A DNA stretch of 7,308 nt from Phycisphaerales bacterium UBA2402 (GTDB lineage: Bacteria; Planctomycetota; Phycisphaerae; Phycisphaerales; UBA1924), in the NCBI GenBank assembly GCA_002343715.1, contig DDSA01000006.1:829-8136 (forward strand), given 5' to 3'. The position numbers were made by a program, and so were the translations under genes. Shown here in pieces: positions 1-6,286 of the stretch. The first letter of the stretch is position 1. Each line of letters begins with the position of its first letter. The notes beneath the pieces are model-generated. The model was not told where the DNA came from and did no database searches. It saw only the letters and a program-made list of their open reading frames with translations.

Positions 1-269
1 TCCTCGCCCTTGGCGGTGAGCATGATGATCGGGATGCCGGCCGTCTGCGGGTTGCTCCGCACGCGGCTGGCCACCTCCGTTCCCGACAACTCCGGCAGCA
101 TGACGTCGAGCAGGATCAGGTCGGGGGCGCGGTTGCTGATGGACTCGAGCGCCGCTCGTCCGTTGAACGCCGCGGCCACCGCGTACCCCGCCCGCTTCAG
201 GTTGTAGACGAGCAACTCGGCCAGGTCCCGCTCATCATCGACGACCAAAATGTGCTTGGATGGGGTCAT
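1..269 (-). CDS. Response regulator, N-terminal receiver domain (partial)
   Basis: This is the N-terminal 89 residues of a two-component response regulator; the rest lies beyond the left edge. The translation starts MTPSKHILVVDDE. It shows the receiver-domain signature: acidic pair D11-D12, phospho-acceptor D55 in LLDVMLPE, and the switch threonine T85 in IIMLTAKGE. The conserved lysine expected near residue 105 is off the edge. The D55/T85 spacing and the LPELSG and MLTA wording resemble PhoB/OmpR-class regulators, but the output domain is not visible, so neither class nor target is proven. ATG at 269 is the only sensible start, because it places the first beta strand directly after a five-residue lead; no strong Shine-Dalgarno sequence precedes it. 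The gene is divergent from the porin, about 1.1 kb away. Confidence 0.9.
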   Translation of the reverse strand, partial: MTPSKHILVVDDERDLAELLVYNLKRAGYAVAAAFNGRAALESISNRAPDLILLDVMLPELSGTEVASRVRSNPQTAGIPIIMLTAKGE

Positions 270-304
270 CGGCGATGGCTGCGCGGTAAGGGGAAGCATG
301 AAGT

Positions 305-316
305 GATACCCGTATC
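305..316. repeat. 12-bp dyad upstream of the response regulator
   Basis: Arms GATAC and GTATC are separated by CC and lie about 36-47 bases upstream of the response-regulator start. The position suits an operator or promoter-overlapping site, but a dyad this short can arise by chance. No factor is recognised. Confidence 0.25.
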
Positions 317-385
317 GTGCCGGGCCGCAAACAATAAGCGGTTGTGAAGTCTCTTTGTCGCTTCCTCTGTTTGGATCTGGCTAAA

Positions 386-409
386 CCTGAAGGCGCCATC
401 TACTTCAGG
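386..409. repeat. Perfect 7-bp inverted repeat in the upstream region of the response regulator
   Basis: CCTGAAG (386-392) pairs with CTTCAGG (403-409) across a 10-base loop. On the minus strand it is followed only by TTTAG, too short a T tract for a convincing terminator. It could be a leader hairpin for the response-regulator transcript or a protein-binding dyad. Confidence 0.3.
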
Positions 410-500
410 GTACAACACGCCCACGACCGGCCGTGCGTGTCGGGATGAGAGAGACAGTTTTCCCGGCTTCGGAAACTCCTTTCTGCAACCGCAAGGACAC

Positions 501-529
501 TTGGACCGGTCTCTATTACCAAACATTAT
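501..529 (+). promoter_or_regulatory. Weak sigma-70-like promoter candidate
   Basis: TTGGAC at 501-506 and CATTAT at 524-529 are separated by exactly 17 bases, in an AT-rich patch of an otherwise GC-rich region. The -35 match is poor (TTG only); the -10 matches four of six. Its interest comes mainly from the terminator-like hairpin about 200 bases downstream, which would bound a short transcript. Confidence 0.2.
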
Positions 530-601
530 TATTACAAAATCGGGTTTCATACACCCCGATCAGCGATGATGTCGTCGACGCGGTGGAGTATCAAAGTGGG
601 G

Positions 602-769
602 GAAATTGGCGCGTGTACGAGGACGAAAATCGCCGAGTAGTGAATCCTAACTTACTGTCAGAAAGATAGTTGTATTTCTTATTAGATTCATTCCAAATTA
701 TTTATTCAATGTGGAAAATCCCCTGTCATGGCAGGGCTTTTTGTAGAAATTGGCGAGATTAATCGCCGA
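602..769. repeat. Two copies of a paired-word motif
   Basis: GAAATTGGCG occurs at 602-611 and 746-755. Each copy is followed by AATCGCCGA, at 628-636 and 761-769. In both places GGCG and CGCC can pair, so each copy may form a small hairpin; the second has a six-base loop and a five-base-pair stem (752-756 with 763-767). The gap between the words differs (16 versus 5 bases). Confidence 0.4.
721..742 (+). terminator. Short intrinsic terminator-like hairpin
   Basis: CCCTG (721-725) and CAGGG (732-736) form a five-base-pair stem with a six-base loop, followed after one C by five Ts (738-742). An A-rich run lies before it. No recognised gene ends just upstream, so it would close an unannotated short transcript. 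The short stem makes it only moderately convincing. Confidence 0.4.
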
Positions 770-989
770 TGGTCGAAAAACCTAGGCGCAAGTTTGCGTC
801 CGCTAGCGAAGGGGGCTACCATCAGGCCCTTCGAGAGGACGACGCGGAAGGTCTCATGCACTGCGAGACTCTTCCGGCTTAGGAGACCGACTCGAAGAAA
901 AGGGGCTTCGTGTGGGAAATGGCGAAAGTCGCTGTCCTTCCATCACGGATCTCCGTCCCTCTTCAAAGAACCGCCCTTCAAGGCGGTTC
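752..989. other. Hairpin-rich non-coding stretch
   Basis: Several inverted repeats follow one another. They include 752-756 with 763-767. GGAAGGTCTC (846-855) pairs with GAGAC-T-CTTCC (865-875), giving ten base pairs with one bulge. A perfect eight-base-pair hairpin has GAACCGCC (968-975) and GGCGGTTC (982-989) around the loop CTTCAA. Conserved words of RNase P RNA, tmRNA or tRNA were looked for and not found. It may be a structured RNA or a set of independent dyads; no function is assigned. Confidence 0.3.
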
Positions 990-1170
990 GAGCAAGGGGG
1001 TAGAAGAATCAGGGTCGGGAGTGCCGGCGGCGGACCTCCTAACTCGATCGACGGGCTTTCCGGGCGGGCGCATCCCCGCGACGTACGGAACCTCGATGCA
1101 GGAAACGGACGGCGGCCGTCGCCGGATGAGTGCAGGTGAAGTTGAAGGAATGAAATGTCCGGTGAGCGTC

Positions 1171-1327
1171 TCGGGATTGACCCGAACCCCACCGGTGTGA
1201 GTAGACAGGTGTGATCGACAATCGGGGTGAGGCCTTCGGGCCGTTCCCCGGCAAAGGTGGGGTGATCGGCCGGCCCGTCGTCGGCCTCGTCACCCGGGTG
1301 AAGCAGCGGGGCGGGACGAGCCGTCCC
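1171..1327 (+). promoter_or_regulatory. Structured 5' leader of the porin gene
   Basis: Consecutive stem-loops lie 66-222 bases upstream of the porin start. TCGGG (1171-1175) pairs with CCCGA (1181-1185). CGGGG..GGCC (1223-1234) folds with GGCC..CCCCG (1239-1250) around a TTCG tetraloop. GGGTGA..GGCCG (1260-1272) folds with CGGCC..TCACCC (1282-1295). GGGAC (1313-1317) pairs with GTCCC (1323-1327). No Rfam-type riboswitch consensus is recognised. The transcription start is not visible, so inclusion in the mRNA is inferred from position. Confidence 0.4.
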
Positions 1328-1377
1328 CTCGAATCACTCGCGTTCGTGTCTGTCGGGTGTTTTCAGGATCTCGTACT

Positions 1378-1383
1378 AAGGAG
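1378..1383 (+). promoter_or_regulatory. Ribosome binding site of the porin
   Basis: AAGGAG ends nine bases before the ATG at 1393. This fixes the start at 1393 rather than at an in-frame GTG 36 bases upstream (1357), whose reading frame would run through this Shine-Dalgarno sequence. Confidence 0.85.
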
Positions 1384-1392
1384 TTCGATCAG

Positions 1393-2727
1393 ATGAGTCA
1401 GACCAGCATGCTTGCAGTGCTCGCCGGCGCGACGTTGAGCGCCACGGCCCTCGCCCAGTCCGCCGATGCCAACCGCGCCTACGCCGCGGAGCTCTCGGCC
1501 GATGCGGCCAGCCGCACGTCCTTCCGCGCTGACGGCGGCGCCGGTTACGATGCCCAGGGCTTCATGATCGGCAGCGCCGACGGCAACAACACCATGTACA
1601 TCTTCGGGTCCGCCCAGATCCGCTACAACATGAACTTCGGCGATGACGGCGAAGATGATCCCATCTTCCCGGACCGCAGCGACTTCACCCACGGCTTCAG
1701 CGTGCCCCTCGCCCGCCTGGGCGTCCGCGGCAACATCTGGGACAAGGCCCTGACCTATATGGTCCGCGGTCAGTTCACGGACACCGGCCCCGGCCAGGAG
1801 AGCGACAACGGCGGCTTCAGCCTCGAGTCCGCCTGGGCGCAGTACGCCTGGGACAACGGTTTCGGCGTCCGCTTCGGCCAGATGAAGGCCCCCTACGCCC
1901 GCGAGAGCATGATCGATAACGAGTACCAGCTCGCGATCAACCGCTCCATCACTGAAACCCTCTTCGGCGCCGGCTACACCCAGGGCATCCAACTCGGCTA
2001 CACGGCCGAGGCCTTCCGCATCTTCGGCGGCTTCACCGACGGCATCCACACCGCGAACTCCTCGTGGTCCGGATCCTCCGAAGCCGACTGGGCCCTCAAC
2101 GCCCGCGGCGAGTTCAAGGTCATGGGCAACTCGTGGGAGCGCTTCGATGACTTCACCTCCTGGCGCTCCGCCGAGGATATGGGTCTGGTCATCGGCGGCG
2201 GTATCTGGTATCAGGAAGCGGCCGGTGACACCGGCGGCGTCATTGAGAGCGACGACATTATCCTCTACACTCTCGATGCTCAGTTCGAGGGCAAGGGCTT
2301 CAACGCCTTCGCCGCGTTCTACGGCGGGAGCACCCGCCCCCAAGATGACGCCAGCCCCGACACCGACAACTTCGGCTTCGTCGTTCAGGGCGGCATCTTC
2401 GTCACCGATCAGATCGAACTCTTCGGCCGCTGGGACGCCATCTTCTGGGACAGCGATCTCGCCGACCTCTCCGGCGAGCAGCCCGACGACAACCACTTCA
2501 TCACCGTCGGCGGCAACTACTACCTCTCCCCCGAGAGCCACGCCGCGAAGTTCACCGCCAACCTCATCTGGTCGCTCGAGAGCACCGCGCTGCTCTTCGG
2601 CACGGATGACTCCGATCCCGACAACGTGATCTCCGGCCCGCTCGCGGGCACGGACTACACGGGCCTCCTCGGCCAGTCCGATGACGGCGAAGTCGGCGTC
2701 CAGTTCCAGTTCCAGGTCGTGTACTGA
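1393..2727 (+). CDS. OprO/OprP-like outer-membrane porin
   Basis: The 444-residue precursor begins with a signal peptide: a hydrophobic stretch at about residues 6-20, then ALA|QS at 19-23, with likely cleavage after A21. Mature residues 40-444 alternate polar and hydrophobic positions with many aromatics, as in a beta-barrel, and the protein ends in VQFQFQVVY; a terminal aromatic residue is the usual signal for outer-membrane assembly. The segment GVRFGQMKAPYARES (158-172), followed by an INRSITETLFG-like stretch at 182-192, resembles the central region of the phosphate-selective porin O/P family, whose members are about 400-450 residues. Loops are rich in aspartate (84-95, 404-410, 430-432), unlike the lysine-lined pore of true phosphate porins, so substrate is uncertain. 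The gene stands alone, with its own RBS and terminator. Confidence 0.82.
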   Translation: MSQTSMLAVLAGATLSATALAQSADANRAYAAELSADAASRTSFRADGGAGYDAQGFMIGSADGNNTMYIFGSAQIRYNMNFGDDGEDDPIFPDRSDFTHGFSVPLARLGVRGNIWDKALTYMVRGQFTDTGPGQESDNGGFSLESAWAQYAWDNGFGVRFGQMKAPYARESMIDNEYQLAINRSITETLFGAGYTQGIQLGYTAEAFRIFGGFTDGIHTANSSWSGSSEADWALNARGEFKVMGNSWERFDDFTSWRSAEDMGLVIGGGIWYQEAAGDTGGVIESDDIILYTLDAQFEGKGFNAFAAFYGGSTRPQDDASPDTDNFGFVVQGGIFVTDQIELFGRWDAIFWDSDLADLSGEQPDDNHFITVGGNYYLSPESHAAKFTANLIWSLESTALLFGTDDSDPDNVISGPLAGTDYTGLLGQSDDGEVGVQFQFQVVY

Positions 2728-2778
2728 TCCACACGCCTGAGTCCGGTCGGTCTTCCAACCGGAACCTGAAACTCACCC

Positions 2779-2817
2779 ACCGGCCGTCCCAACAGGGGCG
2801 GCCGGTTTTTCGTTTTT
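2779..2817 (+). terminator. Strong intrinsic terminator of the porin gene
   Basis: ACCGGCCG (2779-2786) pairs with CGGCCGGT (2799-2806); TCCC and GGGG extend the stem to 12 pairs (one T-G) around an AACA loop. It is followed by TTTT-CG-TTTTT. It begins 51 bases after the porin stop codon. Confidence 0.93.
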
Positions 2818-3416
2818 GCTTCTAGCCGAAGCGCGTTTTCGCACCCCACGATTCGCCTGTCCGTCGGTGCGATTGTGCGGGCACCACGCGCCCCGCATCC
2901 GATCCCGAAGGCTCTTCTGACCATCGGCGTTGGTGTGTGAGCAACTGTCGAGTACTGAACGGAACCGAAGAACGGGTATGGGTCAGGATTCCCTGAACTC
3001 GTGAGTGAGCCCGCGGGAATCGATGTCGAAGCGCCCAGCGCCCGCTCCGCCCCCTTTCGTTCGCCGGTGCTCAAACAACTCGCAGCACGTTCCGCGGCGT
3101 GATGCGGCGCTTCACGTAGAGGGGCGAGCGCACCGTTCGGCTCGGATCAGCAGGTGAATGCAATCGAAGCAACGAACTGCGCCCCGCGATTCACAACACC
3201 GATAAGCCCAAACCGCGTTCGGTTCGTGTCGGCACACGGACCTTGATGGCCGAGCTGAATATCGCGCGGCTTGTACGAGGGGCATCGTGGCCGCGCGAAG
3301 GAGATGCCGCGCGCGGCCCGAACGATGAAGGGACGCATCGGCCGATGCCGCAAGCCGGTGTTTCAGCATCCGAGGCGGATCGGCCTCGGGCGACGCGGTA
3401 CCGTTCTCACGACAAG
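2818..3416. other. Gene-free gap between two convergent genes
   Basis: About 600 bases lie between the terminator of the porin (plus) and that of the HAF-repeat gene (minus). Reading frames here (for example minus 2655-3074 and minus 3112-3471) run across one of the flanking terminators, lack ribosome binding sites and encode arginine/proline-rich peptides with no recognisable domain. I see no RNA gene. The only structured element noted is the inverted-repeat pair at 3281-3318. Confidence 0.6.
3281..3318. repeat. Interlocking inverted repeats
   Basis: GGCCGCGCG (3289-3297) is complementary to CGCGCGGCC (3310-3318), a nine-base-pair GC stem with a 12-base loop. That loop contains GATGCC (3303-3308), which is complementary to GGCATC (3281-3286) just upstream. 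The two pairings cross, so they are alternatives or a tight pseudoknot. The sequence is very GC-rich, which raises the chance level. Confidence 0.35.
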
Positions 3417-3444
3417 AAAAAACCGGGCGCCTTTCGACGCCCGG
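3417..3444 (-). terminator. Intrinsic terminator of the HAF-repeat/dockerin gene
   Basis: On the minus strand CCGGGCG (3444-3438) pairs with CGCCCGG (3429-3423) across an eight-base loop and is followed by six Ts (3422-3417). It lies about 30 bases after the stop codon at 3475-3477. Confidence 0.92.
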
Positions 3445-3474
3445 CTTGGGTTTGATGTTGTGCTCTGACAATCT

Positions 3475-4749
3475 TTAGCAGCGACCCTCGGTCCAGAAGG
3501 AGAAGAAGTTCTCCACGTCCGTCCCGTCGATGCCGCCGTCGAGATTCATGTCCGCGACATCCTGGCCCTCGCTCCACGCGTCGAAGAAGGACTCGACGTC
3601 CATGCCGTCGATGCCGCCGTCGCGGTTGAAGTCCGAGCGGCACGGGGGCGTGAGGATGAAGCCGCGCAGGCGGCCCTGCGGGTTGCGGCCCTGGCCGACG
3701 ATCTGGCCCCTCTCGTTCACATCGGTGGCGATCAGCAGCCGCCAGCCGGAGTTCGCGGGGATCAGCCCGTTGAGGTCGAACATGTTGCCGTACATCGACA
3801 CGAAGGCGCGCTGCTGGCTGCGGTTGTCGATGTAGTAGCCCACCACGATCCCGTCGTCGCTGGCCGAGAGCGCGAAACTCGAGCCGCCCAGCGTGCCCAG
3901 GTTGGTCACCTGACCGTTGAACCACATCACGGCGCGATTCTGGCCCGTGGGCAGTTCCGCGGTGCCGACGATCGTGCCGCCGTCGGTGATGTGCTCGGCG
4001 TTGCTGTTATCGCCGCCGAGTGTCGGAAGGGCGAACACACCGCCCGCACGGTACACCACGGCGCTGTTGCTGCCGCACGCGCCGGGCTGCGCGGTGAATC
4101 CGACCGCCTCGCCGTAGTTGTTCAAACCCGTGCCGTAACTGATGCGGCAGGTATCGCCGGGGAGGCGGGCCTGCGCGTTGGGCAGGCCGGAGGACCAGAG
4201 GAAACTATCGAGCGTGCCCGTGCCGGCGAAACTGTTGGTGCCGATCACCAGCCCGGTGTTGTTGATCCCCGTCGCGGTGGCGTACACGCCGAGGTTGAAG
4301 GGGTCCAGGTCCGTCCATGATCCGGCCCGGACCAGGAAGGGCTGCGCCGTCGAGCCCCACAGGTTCGCCGCCGCCGCGGCCACGCCGACCACATCACCCG
4401 CTTCGTTGATGTCGTTGGCGCTGCTGTACGACAGGCTCCCGAGCGTGCCCAGGTTGGTCATCACGCCGTTGCGGCGGACGAACGCCCGAGTGAGTCCGGA
4501 AGAGATCTTCGCCCCGCCCACCACATCGCCCGCGTTGTTGATGCCCGTCGCGTAACTCTCCAGCCCGCCCAGCGTGCCGACATCGGCGATGCTGTAGTAG
4601 GGAAGAATGATCTCGGGCGGCGACCACTCACCAGATCCCGCGCCAAGACCGCCATCATCCGAGAAGGGGAACACGTCCTGCCCATTGGCTGCGCCGGCCA
4701 ACAGCAACACCGACGCGACCGAAAGGCCCTGAAGGACGAACTTGCTCAT
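3475..4749 (-). CDS. Secreted HAF-repeat protein with C-terminal dockerin-like domain
   Basis: The 424-residue protein starts MSKFVLQGLSVASVLLLAGA, a signal peptide probably cleaved near residues 20-23 (AANG|QD). Residues 55-367 carry degenerate HAF-type repeats: GTLGG-like turns at 57-62 (VGTLGG), 100-105 (LGTLGS), 241-246 (LPTLGG) and 284-289 (LGTLGG), interleaved with GINNAGDVVG, DINEAGDVVG, GINNTGLVIG, GLNNYGEAVG and DVNERGQIVG units. Residues 370-424 form a dockerin-like domain with two calcium-loop patterns, DFNRDGGIDGMD (373-384) and DMNLDGGIDGTD (400-411). C370 and C424 bracket that domain and could form a disulfide. HAF repeats are known from predicted extracellular proteins; their ligand is not established. 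An upstream in-frame extension to 4980 lacks an RBS and would bury the signal peptide, so ATG 4749 is chosen. The gene stands alone. Confidence 0.88.
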   Translation of the reverse strand: MSKFVLQGLSVASVLLLAGAANGQDVFPFSDDGGLGAGSGEWSPPEIILPYYSIADVGTLGGLESYATGINNAGDVVGGAKISSGLTRAFVRRNGVMTNLGTLGSLSYSSANDINEAGDVVGVAAAAANLWGSTAQPFLVRAGSWTDLDPFNLGVYATATGINNTGLVIGTNSFAGTGTLDSFLWSSGLPNAQARLPGDTCRISYGTGLNNYGEAVGFTAQPGACGSNSAVVYRAGGVFALPTLGGDNSNAEHITDGGTIVGTAELPTGQNRAVMWFNGQVTNLGTLGGSSFALSASDDGIVVGYYIDNRSQQRAFVSMYGNMFDLNGLIPANSGWRLLIATDVNERGQIVGQGRNPQGRLRGFILTPPCRSDFNRDGGIDGMDVESFFDAWSEGQDVADMNLDGGIDGTDVENFFSFWTEGRC

Positions 4750-4756
4750 GATCGAC

Positions 4757-4788
4757 ACTCTCTCTTTCTTTCTAGGCCCGTTGGGCCT
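4757..4788 (-). promoter_or_regulatory. Leader hairpin and purine-rich ribosome binding region
   Basis: On the minus strand AGGCCC (4788-4783), loop AAC, and GGGCCT (4779-4774) form a perfect six-base-pair hairpin. It is immediately followed by a run of A and G (AGAAAGAAAGAGAGAG, 4772-4757) just before the ATG at 4749. There is no canonical GGAGG; the purine run is the only candidate for ribosome binding. The hairpin may affect mRNA stability or access of ribosomes. Confidence 0.45.
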
Positions 4789-5199
4789 TCTGCATGGCGA
4801 GAACGTACGCCACGAACACACACACGCCGCACTCGTACACCCGAACCCGCTCCCCTTCACAACCCCCAGCCTGTCAACGAGTGCGATGACGACAGGCCGG
4901 AGTTCCTTGATCTGAACACCTGGAACAAAACAAAGGCCAAACTTGAGAAAGGTTGCTTCACACGATACCGCCGCCGACATTCTCGGTCGTGGGCCTCACC
5001 CGCACGGTGGCAATCTTTGCCGTGCAGGACAATCGATACCCGGAGCGCGTACTTCGTATGACTTGATCTTTCTCTCTGTGCTAGTTGTATCGAATGTCCT
5101 GCATTGATGCAAGGCAATTATCTGACGAACATAGCAAATTTCCCGTCATTTGCAGCATTCGATGATGTTTTGGTGTCTAATACCTACCGGACCATGTTG
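4789..5199. other. Gene-free upstream region of the HAF-repeat gene
   Basis: No credible gene is seen. It must carry the promoter of the leftward HAF-repeat gene; a TTGACA match lies on the minus strand at 4877-4872, but no good -10 box is found at 17 bases. A short CA/TG repeat lies near 4815-4825. From about 5040 rightward the base composition becomes AT-rich. A small dyad TGCAT-TG-ATGCA lies at about 5100-5111. The leftward reading frame 4857-5117 has no RBS or recognisable domain. Confidence 0.5.
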
Positions 5200-5222
5200 A
5201 AAAAAACATGACATGCATCATG
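5200..5222 (-). terminator. Candidate terminator of the repressor gene
   Basis: On the minus strand CATGA (5222-5218), a six-base loop, and TCATG (5211-5207) are followed directly by seven Ts (5206-5200). The stem is short and AT-rich, so efficiency is doubtful, but the T tract is good and the site lies about 130 bases after the repressor stop codon. The same A-run sits in the loop of an overlapping dyad, CATGTT (5193-5198) with AACATG (5205-5210). Confidence 0.4.
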
Positions 5223-5232
5223 GCTTTAGAAT

Positions 5233-5270
5233 CGTTCTTGCAGGTTCATTTTCAAGAACGTTATCTGAAC
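5233..5270. repeat. Regularly spaced GTTC/GAAC array with an 8-bp dyad
   Basis: CGTTCTTG (5233-5240) and CAAGAACG (5253-5260) form a perfect inverted repeat with a 12-base spacer. Within and beside it are four half-site-like words: GTTC at 5234 and 5244, GAAC at 5256 and 5267. Start-to-start spacings are 10, 12 and 11 bases, close to one helical turn. It lies in the 3' flank of the repressor gene. It may be an operator cluster or simply a transcript hairpin. Confidence 0.4.
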
Positions 5271-5351
5271 TTCCTAGAATATCTATTTTGCCGCCGGCTT
5301 CACCCCACCTCTGGTAGTGAATCAGCACGGGTGTCCTTTGTCACCTTCGAT

Positions 5352-6203
5352 TCAATGAAGTATTCGACGCATGACGCTGACCGCGGCGTACAGGCCGGCC
5401 ACCATGTCCCGATCCACGGTGCGGGGCGGATAGGCACTATTCAGAGGTTGGAGCCTGATCCGCGAGCCCGATTCTCCCTCGAAATACACACGCTTGAAAG
5501 TCGTTTCGTGGTCCGGCTCCAGGCGCGCGAAACAGTCCATCCCGTTTCGTACTTCACATGAAGGGCTGAAGACCACGATGTCCCCTTCCTTGTACTCCGG
5601 CAGCATCGAATCGCCAACGACCCTCGCCGCAAAGGCTTCCGGGTCGGTCACATCCGGGCAGCGCACATATTCATCCGCGATCCTCGCGGGGAAGGATAAA
5701 TCCGTAAACTCACGCGGATAGCCCGCCGCGACTCGATTGATCAGAGGCACTTCGCGGGCCAGTGTCAGGGGCAAGGCCTCTCCGATGCTGGATTCATCCT
5801 CCGGTGAAAGCCGATCCACAAGGCGCCTCAACTCTCCGGACATGAACGCCGCATCAAGCCCTCCGGGTCCGGACTGACGAAGCAGCGCCGCCAGCCGCAT
5901 CGCCGCGATGCGGTCCTCGGCAAGACGAGAGACCTCCCTCTTTACCTCGGGGCCGCCGGCGACGAAACTCTGTTCCCACCTCGCCACCCTCACCAGTCGT
6001 CCAACTGGCAGCGAAAGCGCCCGTTCCCATCGCCCCAGAATCTCATCGCCGGGTGGAGGCCGCGCGCCGGTTTCCATGGCCGACAAGTACCCCCTGGCAC
6101 ACCCGACAGCCGCGGCGACATCTGCCAGCGTCAGGCCCAACTCTTCCCGACGCCAGCGGCAGAACTCACCAAAACTTTCGCGAGGTTCACTTCCTGCGTG
6201 CAT
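5352..6203 (-). CDS. Autocleavable XRE/S24 repressor (LexA/CI-like)
   Basis: This 283-residue transcriptional repressor resembles phage CI and LexA in design. An XRE-type HTH spans about residues 11-65, with the helix-turn-helix core LTLADVAAAVGCARGYLSAM (24-43) followed by ETGARPP. A helical linker runs to about 140. The S24 peptidase fold follows: RVAAGYP (157-163) contains the Ala160-Gly161 pair typical of the self-cleavage site, VVGDSMLP (195-202) holds the nucleophile Ser199, and TFKRVYF (235-241) holds the base Lys237. The Ala160-Ser199 and Ser199-Lys237 spacings (39 and 38) fit LexA/CI. All residues for RecA-stimulated autocleavage are therefore present, so SOS-type induction is likely. 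Start choice is uncertain: ATG 6203 gives a compact N-terminus, while ATG 6227 and TTG 6275 are in frame; none has a strong RBS. It is divergent from the HTH/ATPase operon. Confidence 0.88.
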   Translation of the reverse strand: MHAGSEPRESFGEFCRWRREELGLTLADVAAAVGCARGYLSAMETGARPPPGDEILGRWERALSLPVGRLVRVARWEQSFVAGGPEVKREVSRLAEDRIAAMRLAALLRQSGPGGLDAAFMSGELRRLVDRLSPEDESSIGEALPLTLAREVPLINRVAAGYPREFTDLSFPARIADEYVRCPDVTDPEAFAARVVGDSMLPEYKEGDIVVFSPSCEVRNGMDCFARLEPDHETTFKRVYFEGESGSRIRLQPLNSAYPPRTVDRDMVAGLYAAVSVMRRILH

Positions 6204-6255
6204 AGCGGTCCCGGTTGTTACGCAAAGCATTGATGAACATGTACTTACGGGTTGT

Positions 6256-6286
6256 TTGACACGGTTTGTGCGCAATCTCGTTGCAT
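6256..6286 (+). promoter_or_regulatory. Candidate promoter of the rightward operon
   Basis: A perfect TTGACA -35 match lies at 6256-6261. The best -10 at near-normal spacing is poor (TTGCAT, 6281-6286, 19-base spacer). The 6264-6293 dyad covers the spacer and -10, so a repressor bound there would block it. Confidence 0.3.

Noticed and set aside
266..550. A 94-codon minus-strand frame overlapping the response-regulator start
   Set aside because: It overlaps the upstream region and start of a clear response regulator in another frame, has no RBS and no recognisable domain.
433..669. A 78-codon plus-strand frame in the AT-rich intergenic region
   Set aside because: It starts with GTG and has no ribosome binding site at either possible start, no recognisable domain, and codon use unlike the real genes. 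It is kept only as a remote possibility in the short-transcript finding.
723..729. A CTGTCAT word resembling half a Pho box
   Set aside because: No second half lies at the expected 11-base spacing, and the word is part of the terminator-like hairpin.
968..995. A possible tRNA T-arm (GGTTCGAGC)
   Set aside because: The flanking bases do not form a T stem, and no acceptor or anticodon arm can be drawn; the bases belong to a simple hairpin.
1363..2541. A 392-codon open frame antisense to the porin
   Set aside because: It is alanine/glycine/valine-rich low-complexity translation produced by the strong third-position GC bias of the porin; the porin has the RBS, signal peptide and terminator.
2147..2629. 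A 160-codon serine/threonine/proline-rich frame inside the porin
   Set aside because: It is a frame-shifted shadow of the porin with low-complexity content.
3071..3191. A short minus-strand frame ending in a plausible-looking tail (VKRRITPRNVLRVV) before a stop at 3071-3073
   Set aside because: It is considered as a relic of a gene's C-terminus, but it is interrupted by a stop after about 40 codons upstream and matches no family I recognise.
3112..3471. A 119-codon minus-strand frame right after the HAF-repeat gene
   Set aside because: It begins inside the end of the terminator region of that gene, encodes an arginine/cysteine-rich peptide with no domain, and has no RBS.
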